NCBI GenBank assembly: GCA_016209785.1
Contig: JACQVM010000255.1
Coordinates: 1-8,307, forward strand
Source of the DNA: Candidatus Melainabacteria bacterium
GTDB lineage: Bacteria > Cyanobacteriota > Vampirovibrionia > Obscuribacterales > Obscuribacteraceae
DNA length: 8,307 nucleotides
Direction: 5' to 3'
In this document: one piece after another, positions 1-7,392 of the stretch
How positions within the stretch are numbered: the first letter of the stretch is position 1
Layout: every line of letters begins with the position of its first letter
Program-made: the position numbers and the translations under genes
Notes under the pieces: generated by a model
The model's input: only the letters and a program-made list of their open reading frames with translations
What the model was told of the DNA's origin: nothing
Databases searched by the model: none

Positions 1-78
1 CTGGGTGAAATCCGAGGGGCGTGCGCCGGCAAGCGCGGATTCGATGTCTGGAGTATGCGCATTAATCATACTCTTCAT
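1..78 (-). CDS. Partial unidentified gene, N-terminal 26 codons, runs off left edge
   Basis: An open frame begins at an ATG at 78-76 and stays open to the window edge. It starts MKSMINAHTPDIE and continues with SALAGARPSDFTQ. I do not recognise the family from so little sequence. The coding call rests on texture: the codons are regular, with mostly G or C in third position, and bases 1-60 are 39/60 G+C by my count, against about half in the neighbouring gene. It lies 40 bases downstream of the stop of the coiled-coil gene, on the same strand. No good ribosome binding site precedes the ATG; an AAGG lies too far upstream. A GTG at 84-82 or the second ATG at 69-67 are alternative starts. The composition step suggests it belongs to a different genomic background from the coiled-coil cluster. 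Confidence 0.45.
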   Translation of the reverse strand, partial: MKSMINAHTPDIESALAGARPSDFTQ

Positions 79-118
79 AATCACAAACGCATGAAGCCTT
101 GGTAGTAGAGGTGGTTTG

Positions 119-1159
119 TTATTGATTTGCAGCTCCTCCAGGGGAGGCTGTCAAAAGCCTGGACATGGTTTCAGCTACAGAATCATGAACTGCCTGGAGA
201 TTAGCAAGCTGAGCTTCCATAACCTCAACCTCATGCTTTGCAGTCTCGAGGGTCTCTGCAAGCCATTCAACAGCCTGATTGTCTTCACTTTGACTAGCCA
301 ACTCAATAGCGCTGCTTAGATTGGCTACTCTCAAGCACACACACTCTCTTGCTTTCACCAACTCAGTCTCAGCTAATCTTGCTGTATCACGTGCCTTTTC
401 TATCACAGAAATCCTGTCACTATCTGAGCTAGCCTCTACAAGCTTTGAAAAAGCCTGTCCCATCTCTTCTAGATAACAATCAGCCTGGTTATAGTGACTC
501 CTCTGCTGCTCGCCATAAGCATTTAATGCATTTGTGAGTCGAGACATTTCTTGTTGATATTCTGAAGACAAGGTAAGTCTTTTCTGAGCATCTACCATTT
601 CTTCCAGAGTCGCTGTTACGCCACAGCTCTGGACGCTTAGTGTAGCTATTTCTTTATCAGCAGCTAGTCTTGCTGTAGTAAGCATCTGCACTGCTTCGGC
701 ATCTGAATATGCTTTTGCTAGTGCCCATGCCAAATTAATGTCATTTAGCTTTTGTCTAGCATACGCCTCAGCCTGTTTAAGACTGTCGGCAGCATTTTGG
801 CAGTATGTCATTGCAGTCTCTAAATTAGACGCCTTGTCGTCTAGCATCGCTGCATGGTGAAATTTCTCCATGAACTCTGCTCGTTGACTAAGATGTTGCA
901 TGGCACTCTCATAGCACTCAACTTCCTGCTGATTAACCCGCTTAAGTCTTTCAGTAACCTCCGTCATCTGAGTTTGATATTCTAGTTCTGCACACACCTG
1001 AGCCTTTGCCTGTTTTATGTCTTTTGCATACACCGCCAGTCCATCAACTTCTGAATCTAGCTCACCGAGCCGCTGTCCACAAATGCTCAATAATTGGGTG
1101 AGAATGTTAACAACTTGTTGATCACAATTACTAATTGCAAGCTCTAAAACCATGCTCAA
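119..1159 (-). CDS. Coiled-coil repeat protein, C-terminal part of a split frame
   Basis: This frame ends at a TAA at 121-119 and encodes at least 346 residues. They are almost wholly predicted helix, rich in Ala, Glu, Gln and Leu, with about nine cysteines, no signal peptide and no membrane segment, so a cytoplasmic coiled-coil protein is likely. Degenerate helical units recur, each with an Ala/Ser-Tyr/Ser-Ser-Asp/Glu turn followed by a Val-x-x-Leu-x-x-Ala-Arg helix; examples are ALAKAYSDAEAVQMLTTAR, VEASSDSDRISVIEKAR and ASQSEDNQAVEWLAETLE. The nominal start is a TTG at 1159 (next ATG at 1153-1151), but neither has a Shine-Dalgarno sequence. The frame stays open for 43 more codons upstream, with the same unit type (FGLAKSYSEASVKDLSMVLE) running straight across the TTG. 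I therefore think 1159 is not a true start and this is the 3' part of the gene beginning near 1960. No enzyme family is recognised. Confidence 0.7.
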   Translation of the reverse strand: MSMVLELAISNCDQQVVNILTQLLSICGQRLGELDSEVDGLAVYAKDIKQAKAQVCAELEYQTQMTEVTERLKRVNQQEVECYESAMQHLSQRAEFMEKFHHAAMLDDKASNLETAMTYCQNAADSLKQAEAYARQKLNDINLAWALAKAYSDAEAVQMLTTARLAADKEIATLSVQSCGVTATLEEMVDAQKRLTLSSEYQQEMSRLTNALNAYGEQQRSHYNQADCYLEEMGQAFSKLVEASSDSDRISVIEKARDTARLAETELVKARECVCLRVANLSSAIELASQSEDNQAVEWLAETLETAKHEVEVMEAQLANLQAVHDSVAETMSRLLTASPGGAANQ

Positions 1160-1288
1160 ATCTTTAACCGAAGCCTCGGAATAAGATTTTGCTAGTCCAA
1201 AATCTCTGCTTGCCAGCTTTGTATACTTCTCTATCGTCTCAAAACAGCCTACTTTGTCAGCAGAATTTTCCGACTCATGAAGATGTTC
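1160..1288 (-). pseudogene. 43-codon coding-like link between the two coiled-coil frames
   Basis: Read in the same frame as both neighbours, this stretch has no stop and translates to helical, charged sequence starting EHLHESENSADKVGCFETIE and ending in a unit resembling the repeats further downstream. It contains no ATG or GTG, and TTG appears only at its downstream boundary, so it cannot easily be the N-terminus of an independent protein. It is best read as the interior of a single long gene interrupted just upstream by TAG. Whether it is translated depends on what happens at that codon. Confidence 0.6.
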
Positions 1289-1291
1289 CTA
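1289..1291 (-). other. Single in-frame TAG separating two halves of one frame
   Basis: The codons read ATT AAT AAA GCT TAG GAA CAT CTT. The first ATG-initiated frame (1960) and the downstream frame (1159) are in the same register: 1972 minus 1159 is 813, a multiple of three. This is the only stop between 1972 and 119. Possible readings are a nonsense mutation, a sequencing error, or amber read-through. TAG also ends the HigA gene in this window and two TAGs lie in frame upstream of 1972, so a global recoding of TAG is not supported. Confidence 0.85.
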
Positions 1292-1960
1292 AGCTTTATT
1301 AATGCTGGCAATGTATTTTCGTGCATCTACAACAGCCTGTGACTGCCATCCAAACTGTTGAGATAACGTCGATATTACCTGTATCATACGCTTGTGGTAG
1401 TCAGCTTTAGAAGAATGTTTATATGCAAGCTCCCCTTCAAGTACCGGGACTTTAGAGACAACTGCACTTTCATTGATAATGGTCTTTAATTGATGGAATA
1501 GTCCCTGTAACTCATCATGCTCGCGAACAGCTGATTTGTTTACAGGTTTATTGGTCTGTGAAGTATCACTAACTAATGCATCACTGACTGCTGTAGGCAC
1601 CGTAGGAGACACCATCTGGGCTTGGGTCTGTACACCTCTTTGTGCCGTCCGACTGCGAGTCTTAGTCTTCCTGCGCTTACTAGTGCTAGCTGGCTGAACT
1701 ACTTCCGAGGTAGCCTTTTGCTTTTTCTTTTCTAGTTTTTCACTGTCAAATAGCTCAGGTTTTGGTGGGAGCAACTCATAGGTGAATTTATCCCTCATAC
1801 CAAGACGCCGAGACTCATAATACCGCCTGGTACCCTCAGCAAATTGTTTCATGCTCCGTCTAGCATCACTTTGAAAAGCCTCAGGTACGCTTTGAGGGGA
1901 TTGCTCTTCTCCAGATGCTTGAGGATCTTTTGGATTATTCTGTTGAGACATGCAATGCAT
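1289..1960 (-). CDS. Hydrophilic basic protein, N-terminal part of the split coiled-coil frame
   Basis: The frame encodes about 223 residues from the ATG at 1960-1958. A TTG at 1972 and an ATG at 1951 (product starting MSQQNNPKD) are alternatives. GGAG at 1967-1964 is 3 bases before the 1960 ATG and 12 before the 1951 ATG, so the start is undecided. The first ~60 residues are polar with a DARRSMKQFAEGTRRYY helix. Then come a Lys/Arg-rich stretch with KRRKTKTRSR, a Ser/Thr/Pro/Val linker, and a C-terminal helical part (residues ~150-220) containing YHKRMIQVISTLSQQFGW. No known domain is recognised. The basic tract could bind nucleic acid or an acidic partner, which is inference only. The product ends at the TAG at 1291-1289, and the helical texture continues immediately past it, so this is probably the front of a ~613-residue protein. 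It follows the giant gene by about 116 bases. Confidence 0.7.
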   Translation of the reverse strand: MHCMSQQNNPKDPQASGEEQSPQSVPEAFQSDARRSMKQFAEGTRRYYESRRLGMRDKFTYELLPPKPELFDSEKLEKKKQKATSEVVQPASTSKRRKTKTRSRTAQRGVQTQAQMVSPTVPTAVSDALVSDTSQTNKPVNKSAVREHDELQGLFHQLKTIINESAVVSKVPVLEGELAYKHSSKADYHKRMIQVISTLSQQFGWQSQAVVDARKYIASINKA

Positions 1961-1971
1961 CAACTCCAGCA

Positions 1972-2000
1972 ACTATCCCTAGTGATCAGGTTATTCTCAA
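1972..2000 (-). promoter_or_regulatory. Possible sigma70-type promoter before the split coiled-coil gene
   Basis: On the minus strand TTGAGA (2000-1995, five of six to consensus) is followed after 17 bases by GATAGT (1977-1972, four of six). Transcription would begin about 5 bases before the 1960 ATG or 14 before the 1951 ATG, giving a very short leader that may exclude the GGAG. The match is by eye and could be chance. The gene could equally be read from the giant gene upstream. Confidence 0.25.
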
Positions 2001-2076
2001 CTTACCCTGTCTGAGTGAATTGAAACGAGCCATAATAGGGCCTACACCTAGTTCTAAGAGACACGACTCCTACAAC

Positions 2077-5000
2077 TCACTTAAACCAGCCTGCAATACT
2101 TGAGCCAAGTCCTGATAATCCGTCCCAAGCCCAGTTTCCTAACTTAGCAAGCCCGTCATCCCAGACCCAGCTCTTGAAGTCACCCAACATATTGGAGCCA
2201 AAGGTACCCCAGTCCATTCTGCCGCTAAGCGAATCAGTTAGCCCAGTCACAAAATTGCCAACACCTTTGATGCCATCACCTACCCAACTTATGCCTCCAC
2301 CTATGCCTCCTAATCCCCAGTTAGCAAAATTACCAAATGCATTGTCTTTACCTAAAGATGTTTGTATCCAGCTACCACTGTCACTTAACCAGTTTCCTAC
2401 TCCCTTGGGCGCATCACCTACCCAATTTAGAATGCCGCCTACTCCATCTCCTACCCAGTTAATAGCGTTACCTATGGCTATACCTGTACCATTCCATGCC
2501 TGACCAAGTTTAAAGCCAGCCCATTCACCTAGATTTGCAGTACTTGAGCCATCTGGCTTCTTGTCCGAAGAGGTAAACCAGTCACCAATTCCAGCAACAG
2601 TATGACCAATACCTCTTACACCTTCACCGACCCAGTCAAAAGCACCTCCTATGCCTCCACCTAACCAGTCTGAGACTTGATTTAAGCCATTACCTAGTGG
2701 GTTGTCGCCAAGATTAACCTTAAACCAATCTCCAACCTTATCCAAGCCTTTGTCAATGCCATCACCAACTGCCCTGAGCCCAGAACCGATGCTAGCAACA
2801 CCATAGCCTAATAGCCCGGTCGAAACATCAATGACATTCCCAATGGTGGCTTTACCTAAATCAAGTCCTGTTCTAACCAAAGAATCAAGTGAACCTAGAT
2901 AATCACCTTGGCTCCATTTTTTCCCAACAGCATACCAATCTGCCTTAGCTTCATCCATGCCCTCAATATACTTAAGAGCAGGCTGGGTAGTAATTGATTT
3001 CACCAACCCAAGGGAATCCTCTCCTAGTCCTCTTAACACACTGCCCTGTTCTCCTTGAAGACCACTTTCCCAGAACTGTTCTGTTCGATTAAGGTAAGTT
3101 TTCAACGGATCCAACATACGGACATCATCGGTTTGCATATAGGCATCTCGAGGAGTCATGCCACCCTCAACTAGCTTGTCAGCTACCTTCTTACTGTTCT
3201 CCTTAACAGTATCTTCTAGCTTCTTTGGCCAATCTTCTCTACCGCCCAGAACAACTGCACCAGCAGTTGCCATCACAAGTGGTTTTACATCTTCAACTAC
3301 AGCATTCAATGAATGCCACGCAGCAACTCCTTTTGTTTCAAATATAATCTTCAGTCCCTTGTCCTTATTCTCTACAAGATCAACAGCTCCTTCTGATACT
3401 TCCTTAAACTGTTGTTGCAACTTGTTTCTAAGCCCCATGACCTGCCTACTGAAGCCTTCTCCTTCTTTATTTGCTTGTCCTGAGCTCCTGCCGTACTCGT
3501 CAGTGCCAATAGCCATTAAACTCAAAAGCTCTTCAGTCATCTCTTTGGACAAATTCTCTTTTTGCGCGCTAAAGACTTTTGCTGCATCGCCAGAAATTTG
3601 TTTCAGGTTAGCTTGATGTGTATCAACAAGGCCATTAAAGTCAGACCATACTTGTTGTATGTCTCCCAAGAGATCAAGGTTTCTCATTGAATTAGCACTA
3701 TTTGCCACCTTCACTAGATTGTCTCGGAAGTCATTGAGCGCTTTATTTACCTCTTGTCCATTGGGCTTCATATCCTTAAACTGCGTAACTAACTTTGTAA
3801 GATCGCTTACTAGCGCCTGTGCATTTGTTCCTGTTGCACTAATATTTGCCAGCACTCGTCTAGCATCAGGAACTTGAGACACCAACCTAGTCTTGTCACC
3901 AATTAGTTGCACTAACTGCCCATTAGCATCTCTACCAATGTCAGTCACATCACCCTGCAGATCAGCTCCGGTCTGCACAATACTTGCTGTGGGATTGGAA
4001 CCAGCAAGTGCTGCACCATACTTGGACAACAAGTTCATCACACTGGTGTTTAGTCGGTTAGCATTTTGTTGTAAATCATCTTTTGTCTTAGTGAAATCAT
4101 TGGCTAAACTTGGCTGCGGGACCATTTCACTTCCGGGCTTAGGTAAGCCAGCAACAGCGTAATATACATCTGACTTGCCGGCCGTCTGTGCCATCTCAAA
4201 CATCTTGCCACTGAAGGTGTTCCAGGTAGCCTCCAGCTTTTTATATTCATTCTGAGCTGTCTCAACTAAGCCTCCTTTGCCACCCGTGCTCATTACTTGA
4301 CGTGCGAAGTCTATTTTCCCTTGCACATAGCCAAGATTATCTTGAATAATACCTGTTACCTTTTTCTGAAACGGGTCCAATAGGTCCTTATTCCACTGAT
4401 TCACCGCTGTGCTAAGCTCAGCAAAGGTTTTTTTAAGTCTACCTAAATCTTTTGTCTCAGACCAATCTATCTTGGTACCAATTGTAAGTGGATTGTAATA
4501 AGCTATAACTGCCTGAATATCTACTAAATCCCCGAGGCCGTTCATTATCTTGGCTGGCTCGATTAGCTCCCCAGGGTGGTATTTGTCCTGTTTACCAATA
4601 TCTCCTATGATGATATTCTCGCCCTTGTCGTACGGGTGCTCAATCAAATACTTACCTTCGCCTATCTTTATGGCAGCAGTACCCAAATCAGAAACTTTGG
4701 GGCTACCATCAAAGTTCTCAGTAACAACACTTATGTTGCTAACAATCTCCCCTTTGGGAAGCTGCGGCTCATAGCTGTCTGAATAAACTGTTTTGTTTGT
4801 CCAGTTTACTGATGCTTGTTGTTTACCAGATATGTCGTAGGCTGTTCGTTTGTAGCTTGTGCCATCAAGTAACAAGACAGTGCCATCATCTTGTATGTCT
4901 ACTGATGCTGCTGGGCTAAAGTACACCTCAGCATTCTCTTTGGTCACAACCTTGTGGTTTGTATAATCAATCGTAGCCAATACTGCCTTATCTTCGCCAT

Positions 5001-7251
5001 ATACTACACGGCGAACCACCTGATCATTAACAGTGTCCCGAGTCTCCTGTACTTGCTTTACGCCTTTGGTATTGAACTTAGTATCAACCTGAATATTAGA
5101 CTTCTTATCTAGTTCTCGAATGGTGATGCTGCCATTCTTAGCAATTATTGGTTGTGACCCAAATTCACCGTAATTAAAAGTTGTGTCATCACTGGTTGTA
5201 ACTGTTTGAGCACCATAATCAATCTTGCCAAGCTTAAAGTACTTGAGCTCCTTACCCTGCTGCTGCTCAAGCAATAATTCATGTTTTTCGTAGCCATCTT
5301 TTATTTCATGATCGGTCATTGATCTTAAAATAACGTTTGCAACTTGGCTGATACTTGTAATTGAGTCCTTAAGTTCATCGCCTAAGGCAATCTCAGGCAA
5401 ACGTATCTTCATTATGCTGTCACTAACAGCACGTATTGTTCGATCAACTTGAAGTTGAGCCTCTGCTCCAGCATCTTTAACTGCCTTGTCTGCTGCCGCT
5501 CTGGCCTCATCAGCTGCTTTTCTTGCCTCTCCCGCTACCTTGTCTGCTGCTTCCTTTGCATCTCTTTTCGTCCTTGCATCGGCTAGCGCAATATCCAGCA
5601 ATGCCTTCATGTTTGTTGCTTCTATATCTGCAGCTTTCTTCAGTACTTCCATTTGGGCTGCCATCCGTTCGGAAGCAAACTTCTCCGCAGTTGCTTTCTC
5701 AGCCGCAAGAGCTGTCTCAATAGGAGCAGTGTTCCAAGCTCTTCTAGCGGCAATCTGCCAAGCATCCTTGGCATTTGACTCTTCTACTGTTGCAGCTTCT
5801 AGGGCTTGATCAGCCAGACGTTTTTGAGTCTTTGCATTGGTTGTCGCTGTCTGAGCGTCACTATAAACCTGAGCTGCTGCTGTCTTAATGTCCAGTACAG
5901 TTTTGGCCTCGATTGCTAGCCTTACATTTGCATCAGCCTCGTCTTTGTCTAGCTTTGCCGTCTCTAATGCAGCCTTCTTCTCCAAAGCAGTCTGAGTAGC
6001 AAGCCGTAAAGCATCCGCAGCTAGGGTAGCCGCTACAGGATCTGAAGCTACGTTTCTAGCCTTAACCTCTGCATCTCGCTGAGCGACTTGCAAAGCTGCT
6101 TCAGCACCGTCATAGTCTGTCTGTGCATTTGCCAATGCAATTGCTGCACTAGCAGCTCTCCTATCGGCTGCATTCTTCACTAGCATTTGAGTCTGTTGAT
6201 CTGCGGCGGCACCGCTTGGGTCAAGACTCGCTACACTATCTGCTGCATCTTTGGCTGCTTTGGCTGTACCTTCTATGGACTGTGCTGCAAACAGCGTTGC
6301 TTGTGCATTAGCTTGCTCTCCATATCTAGCTCCTAGATTTAGCGTTGCCGCTTGCCACCTAGCAGATGTATCGTTCAAAGTTTTTGTAGTAGCTTCTCCT
6401 ACATTGGCAGCTTTATCTGCCTCAGCCCGCGCCTGAGTATATGTCTCGGACTTTTTGAGGACCTCACCATCCGCCTTTGTCTTCGCATCTGTCGCTTGGA
6501 GTGCAACCCCATCTGCTGCTTTCTTGCCTTCTTCAAATAGCTTCGCAGTAGCATCTGCCCATCCCAGCACCAAACCTGCCCACGAAGCTTTAGCTGCCTC
6601 AGTTTGTGCAATAAGCTCTAGCTGGGCTGCCTTTTCTAATGCCTCCCCCGCTATCGAATACTTGTCTGGTTCCGCAGACTCTCCAGGTGCTGGTGCTGCA
6701 TCACCCGTGCTCAACATAGTAACCTTGCGTCCTTCGACCACTGGAGGTGCTGGCGCAGCAGCAGCTCGATCGGCAGGAGTGACACCTTTAAGTGAGTCAC
6801 CAATAGCACGGGCATGGGCCTGTAAACCTTCTAGTCTCCTGGACACAGAGCTAGTATCCATTGGTTTAACGATGGCAATGTCTGACGATGCACCATCTCC
6901 AGGCTTTACTAGATCACGGCCAACAACAGGGTCTATTGGCTTGTCCGCAGGCTCAATACCCTTTGCAGACACCACATCCGTACCAATTGCAGTTTGTAGT
7001 TTGTCCAATAAGTTAGGCGGTGACGCTGCTGGCCTGGACACCTCTGTTCTTTCAATGTTCATTTTGCCAAGCAAACCACTAATGCCGCTTCTTTTGCTGC
7101 CTGATTTCAAATCGTTGGCTTGTTGCTGGGCAGTCCGAGCTTGCTCCTCTATACCAGCGACAGCTTCGCCCTCGATATTGTCCTGAACTTGAGACCTTTC
7201 GGATGAAGTCCCCAGAGCCTTCTTCTCTTCCTGCCTTTCTGCCTTATCCAT
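2077..7251 (-). CDS. Giant multidomain coiled-coil protein with W/G-rich C-terminal repeats
   Basis: About 1,724 residues, ending in TGA. The frame extends to a GTG at 7338, but that start lies inside an inverted repeat and lacks a ribosome binding site. The ATG at 7251 has GGGG 8 bases upstream and gives a normal start, MDKAERQEEKKALG; the ATG at 7257 is too close to it. In order (numbering from 7251): residues 1-200 polar, Pro/Ser/Asp-rich and probably disordered; ~200-635 extremely Ala-rich helix with loose repeats of roughly 40-50 residues; ~668-900 beta-rich with repeated IDY/VNW-type strands and a YDISGK motif weakly recalling YD repeats; ~920-1400 helical and polar, with a short hydrophobic patch PLVMATAGAVVLGG near 1323; ~1468-1724 Trp/Gly-rich repeats with 18 Trp. 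No signal peptide and no catalytic motif are recognised. The function is unknown. A filament, scaffold or membrane-associated protein is plausible; a secreted toxin is less supported. It follows higA on the same strand after a 237-base leader. Confidence 0.9.
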   Translation of the reverse strand: MDKAERQEEKKALGTSSERSQVQDNIEGEAVAGIEEQARTAQQQANDLKSGSKRSGISGLLGKMNIERTEVSRPAASPPNLLDKLQTAIGTDVVSAKGIEPADKPIDPVVGRDLVKPGDGASSDIAIVKPMDTSSVSRRLEGLQAHARAIGDSLKGVTPADRAAAAPAPPVVEGRKVTMLSTGDAAPAPGESAEPDKYSIAGEALEKAAQLELIAQTEAAKASWAGLVLGWADATAKLFEEGKKAADGVALQATDAKTKADGEVLKKSETYTQARAEADKAANVGEATTKTLNDTSARWQAATLNLGARYGEQANAQATLFAAQSIEGTAKAAKDAADSVASLDPSGAAADQQTQMLVKNAADRRAASAAIALANAQTDYDGAEAALQVAQRDAEVKARNVASDPVAATLAADALRLATQTALEKKAALETAKLDKDEADANVRLAIEAKTVLDIKTAAAQVYSDAQTATTNAKTQKRLADQALEAATVEESNAKDAWQIAARRAWNTAPIETALAAEKATAEKFASERMAAQMEVLKKAADIEATNMKALLDIALADARTKRDAKEAADKVAGEARKAADEARAAADKAVKDAGAEAQLQVDRTIRAVSDSIMKIRLPEIALGDELKDSITSISQVANVILRSMTDHEIKDGYEKHELLLEQQQGKELKYFKLGKIDYGAQTVTTSDDTTFNYGEFGSQPIIAKNGSITIRELDKKSNIQVDTKFNTKGVKQVQETRDTVNDQVVRRVVYGEDKAVLATIDYTNHKVVTKENAEVYFSPAASVDIQDDGTVLLLDGTSYKRTAYDISGKQQASVNWTNKTVYSDSYEPQLPKGEIVSNISVVTENFDGSPKVSDLGTAAIKIGEGKYLIEHPYDKGENIIIGDIGKQDKYHPGELIEPAKIMNGLGDLVDIQAVIAYYNPLTIGTKIDWSETKDLGRLKKTFAELSTAVNQWNKDLLDPFQKKVTGIIQDNLGYVQGKIDFARQVMSTGGKGGLVETAQNEYKKLEATWNTFSGKMFEMAQTAGKSDVYYAVAGLPKPGSEMVPQPSLANDFTKTKDDLQQNANRLNTSVMNLLSKYGAALAGSNPTASIVQTGADLQGDVTDIGRDANGQLVQLIGDKTRLVSQVPDARRVLANISATGTNAQALVSDLTKLVTQFKDMKPNGQEVNKALNDFRDNLVKVANSANSMRNLDLLGDIQQVWSDFNGLVDTHQANLKQISGDAAKVFSAQKENLSKEMTEELLSLMAIGTDEYGRSSGQANKEGEGFSRQVMGLRNKLQQQFKEVSEGAVDLVENKDKGLKIIFETKGVAAWHSLNAVVEDVKPLVMATAGAVVLGGREDWPKKLEDTVKENSKKVADKLVEGGMTPRDAYMQTDDVRMLDPLKTYLNRTEQFWESGLQGEQGSVLRGLGEDSLGLVKSITTQPALKYIEGMDEAKADWYAVGKKWSQGDYLGSLDSLVRTGLDLGKATIGNVIDVSTGLLGYGVASIGSGLRAVGDGIDKGLDKVGDWFKVNLGDNPLGNGLNQVSDWLGGGIGGAFDWVGEGVRGIGHTVAGIGDWFTSSDKKPDGSSTANLGEWAGFKLGQAWNGTGIAIGNAINWVGDGVGGILNWVGDAPKGVGNWLSDSGSWIQTSLGKDNAFGNFANWGLGGIGGGISWVGDGIKGVGNFVTGLTDSLSGRMDWGTFGSNMLGDFKSWVWDDGLAKLGNWAWDGLSGLGSSIAGWFK
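2080..2730 (-). repeat. Tryptophan/glycine-rich repeat domain of the giant protein
   Basis: The C-terminal ~217 codons hold short repeated motifs of the form (I/V)-G-(D/N)-W-(V/L/F) and WVGDG-(V/I)-x-G, with many G-x-x-x-G steps. Two ~50-residue copies align well: 2727-2575 (beginning WFKVNLGDN, containing FDWVGEGVRGIGHTV) and 2370-2227 (beginning WIQTSLGKDN, containing ISWVGDGIKGVGNFV). A middle section contains INWVGDGVGG and LNWVGDAPKGVGNW. At DNA level the plus strand shows recurring CATCACCTACCCAA-like strings at 2274-2287 and 2411-2424 and a variant at 2445-2458. Duplication of a W/G amphipathic unit is the simple reading. Confidence 0.8.
5350..6650 (-). repeat. Alanine-rich helical low-complexity region in the giant gene
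   Basis: About 430 codons in which alanine dominates and Lys/Glu/Asp/Thr fill the rest, for example EARKAADEARAAADKAVKDA. Similar blocks of some 40-50 residues follow each other, but they have diverged too far to give exact DNA repeats. The pattern predicts long amphipathic or coiled-coil helix, as in TolA-like stalks. Similarity searches with this part will give many false matches from composition alone. The same region produces long but spurious plus-strand frames rich in Ser/Ala. Confidence 0.75.
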
Positions 7252-7330
7252 TGACATCACCCCGTGACAGTAATCTCTTGCCCGATAATCAAACCGCCTT
7301 ACAGGTTTATCTACCCATAAGCAATTTCTG

Positions 7331-7372
7331 GTAAACACTTGCCTTTGTCCGAGGGCAAGTATTTTTGTTTAC
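7331..7372. repeat. Two-part inverted repeat in the giant gene's leader
   Basis: Outer arms GTAAACA (7331-7337) and TGTTTAC (7366-7372) are perfectly complementary. Inner arms ACTTGCC (7337-7343) and GGCAAGT (7354-7360) are also perfect, sharing base 7337 with the outer arm. On the plus strand the inner hairpin is followed by ATTTTTG, which resembles a terminator, but no plus-strand gene needs one. On the minus strand it ends in GTTTACC, a poor terminator. It lies about 80-120 bases before the preferred ATG of the giant gene and covers the alternative GTG at 7338. An operator or leader structure is possible. Confidence 0.45.
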
Positions 7373-7392
7373 GAACCTAAGCAGCTCAATTA

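Larger units (their letters stand above)
119..1960 (-). pseudogene. Composite: one coiled-coil gene interrupted by an amber codon
   Basis: From the ATG at 1960 to the TAA at 121-119 there is one reading frame of 613 sense codons broken by one TAG at 1291-1289. The composite protein would have a polar basic N-terminus and a long helical repeat C-terminus. The supporting observations are shared register, no start or ribosome binding site for the second half, and repeat units that continue across the supposed second start. A recent nonsense mutation fits best, since no other lesion has accumulated. Programmed read-through or a base-call error would look the same in this sequence. Confidence 0.6.

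Noticed and set aside
116..319. 67-codon plus-strand frame opposite the end of the coiled-coil gene
   Set aside because: It mirrors a frame with clear repeat-protein character and lacks a ribosome binding site.
1157..1159. TTG as the true start of the 346-residue frame
   Set aside because: There is no Shine-Dalgarno sequence, and repeat-like coding sequence continues upstream in frame to the TAG.
1289..1291. Genome-wide reassignment of TAG to an amino acid
   Set aside because: HigA ends at a TAG giving the expected family length, and two TAGs lie in the non-coding frame just upstream of 1972, so one in-frame TAG is not enough evidence.
1973..2076. Rho-independent terminator after the giant gene
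   Set aside because: No stem followed by a T-run is visible on the minus strand in this gap.
3158..3616. 152-codon and other long plus-strand frames within 2174-6540
   Set aside because: All lie opposite the giant gene and translate to Ser/Leu/Phe/Pro-rich shadow sequence without domains.
6455..7186. 243-codon plus-strand frame rich in Ser, Ala and Pro
   Set aside because: It is antisense to the giant gene. Its composition is the mirror of the minus-strand Ala/Asp/Thr codons, and it has no ribosome binding site or recognisable motif.
2077..7251. Polymorphic toxin with a C-terminal toxin domain and a downstream immunity gene
   Set aside because: The C-terminus is W/G repeat rather than a recognisable nuclease or other toxin, there is no secretion marker, and the next gene is not a small immunity-like protein.
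7336..7338. GTG at 7338 as the start of the giant gene
   Set aside because: It lies within the inverted repeat and lacks a ribosome binding site. The ATG at 7251 has GGGG at good spacing.
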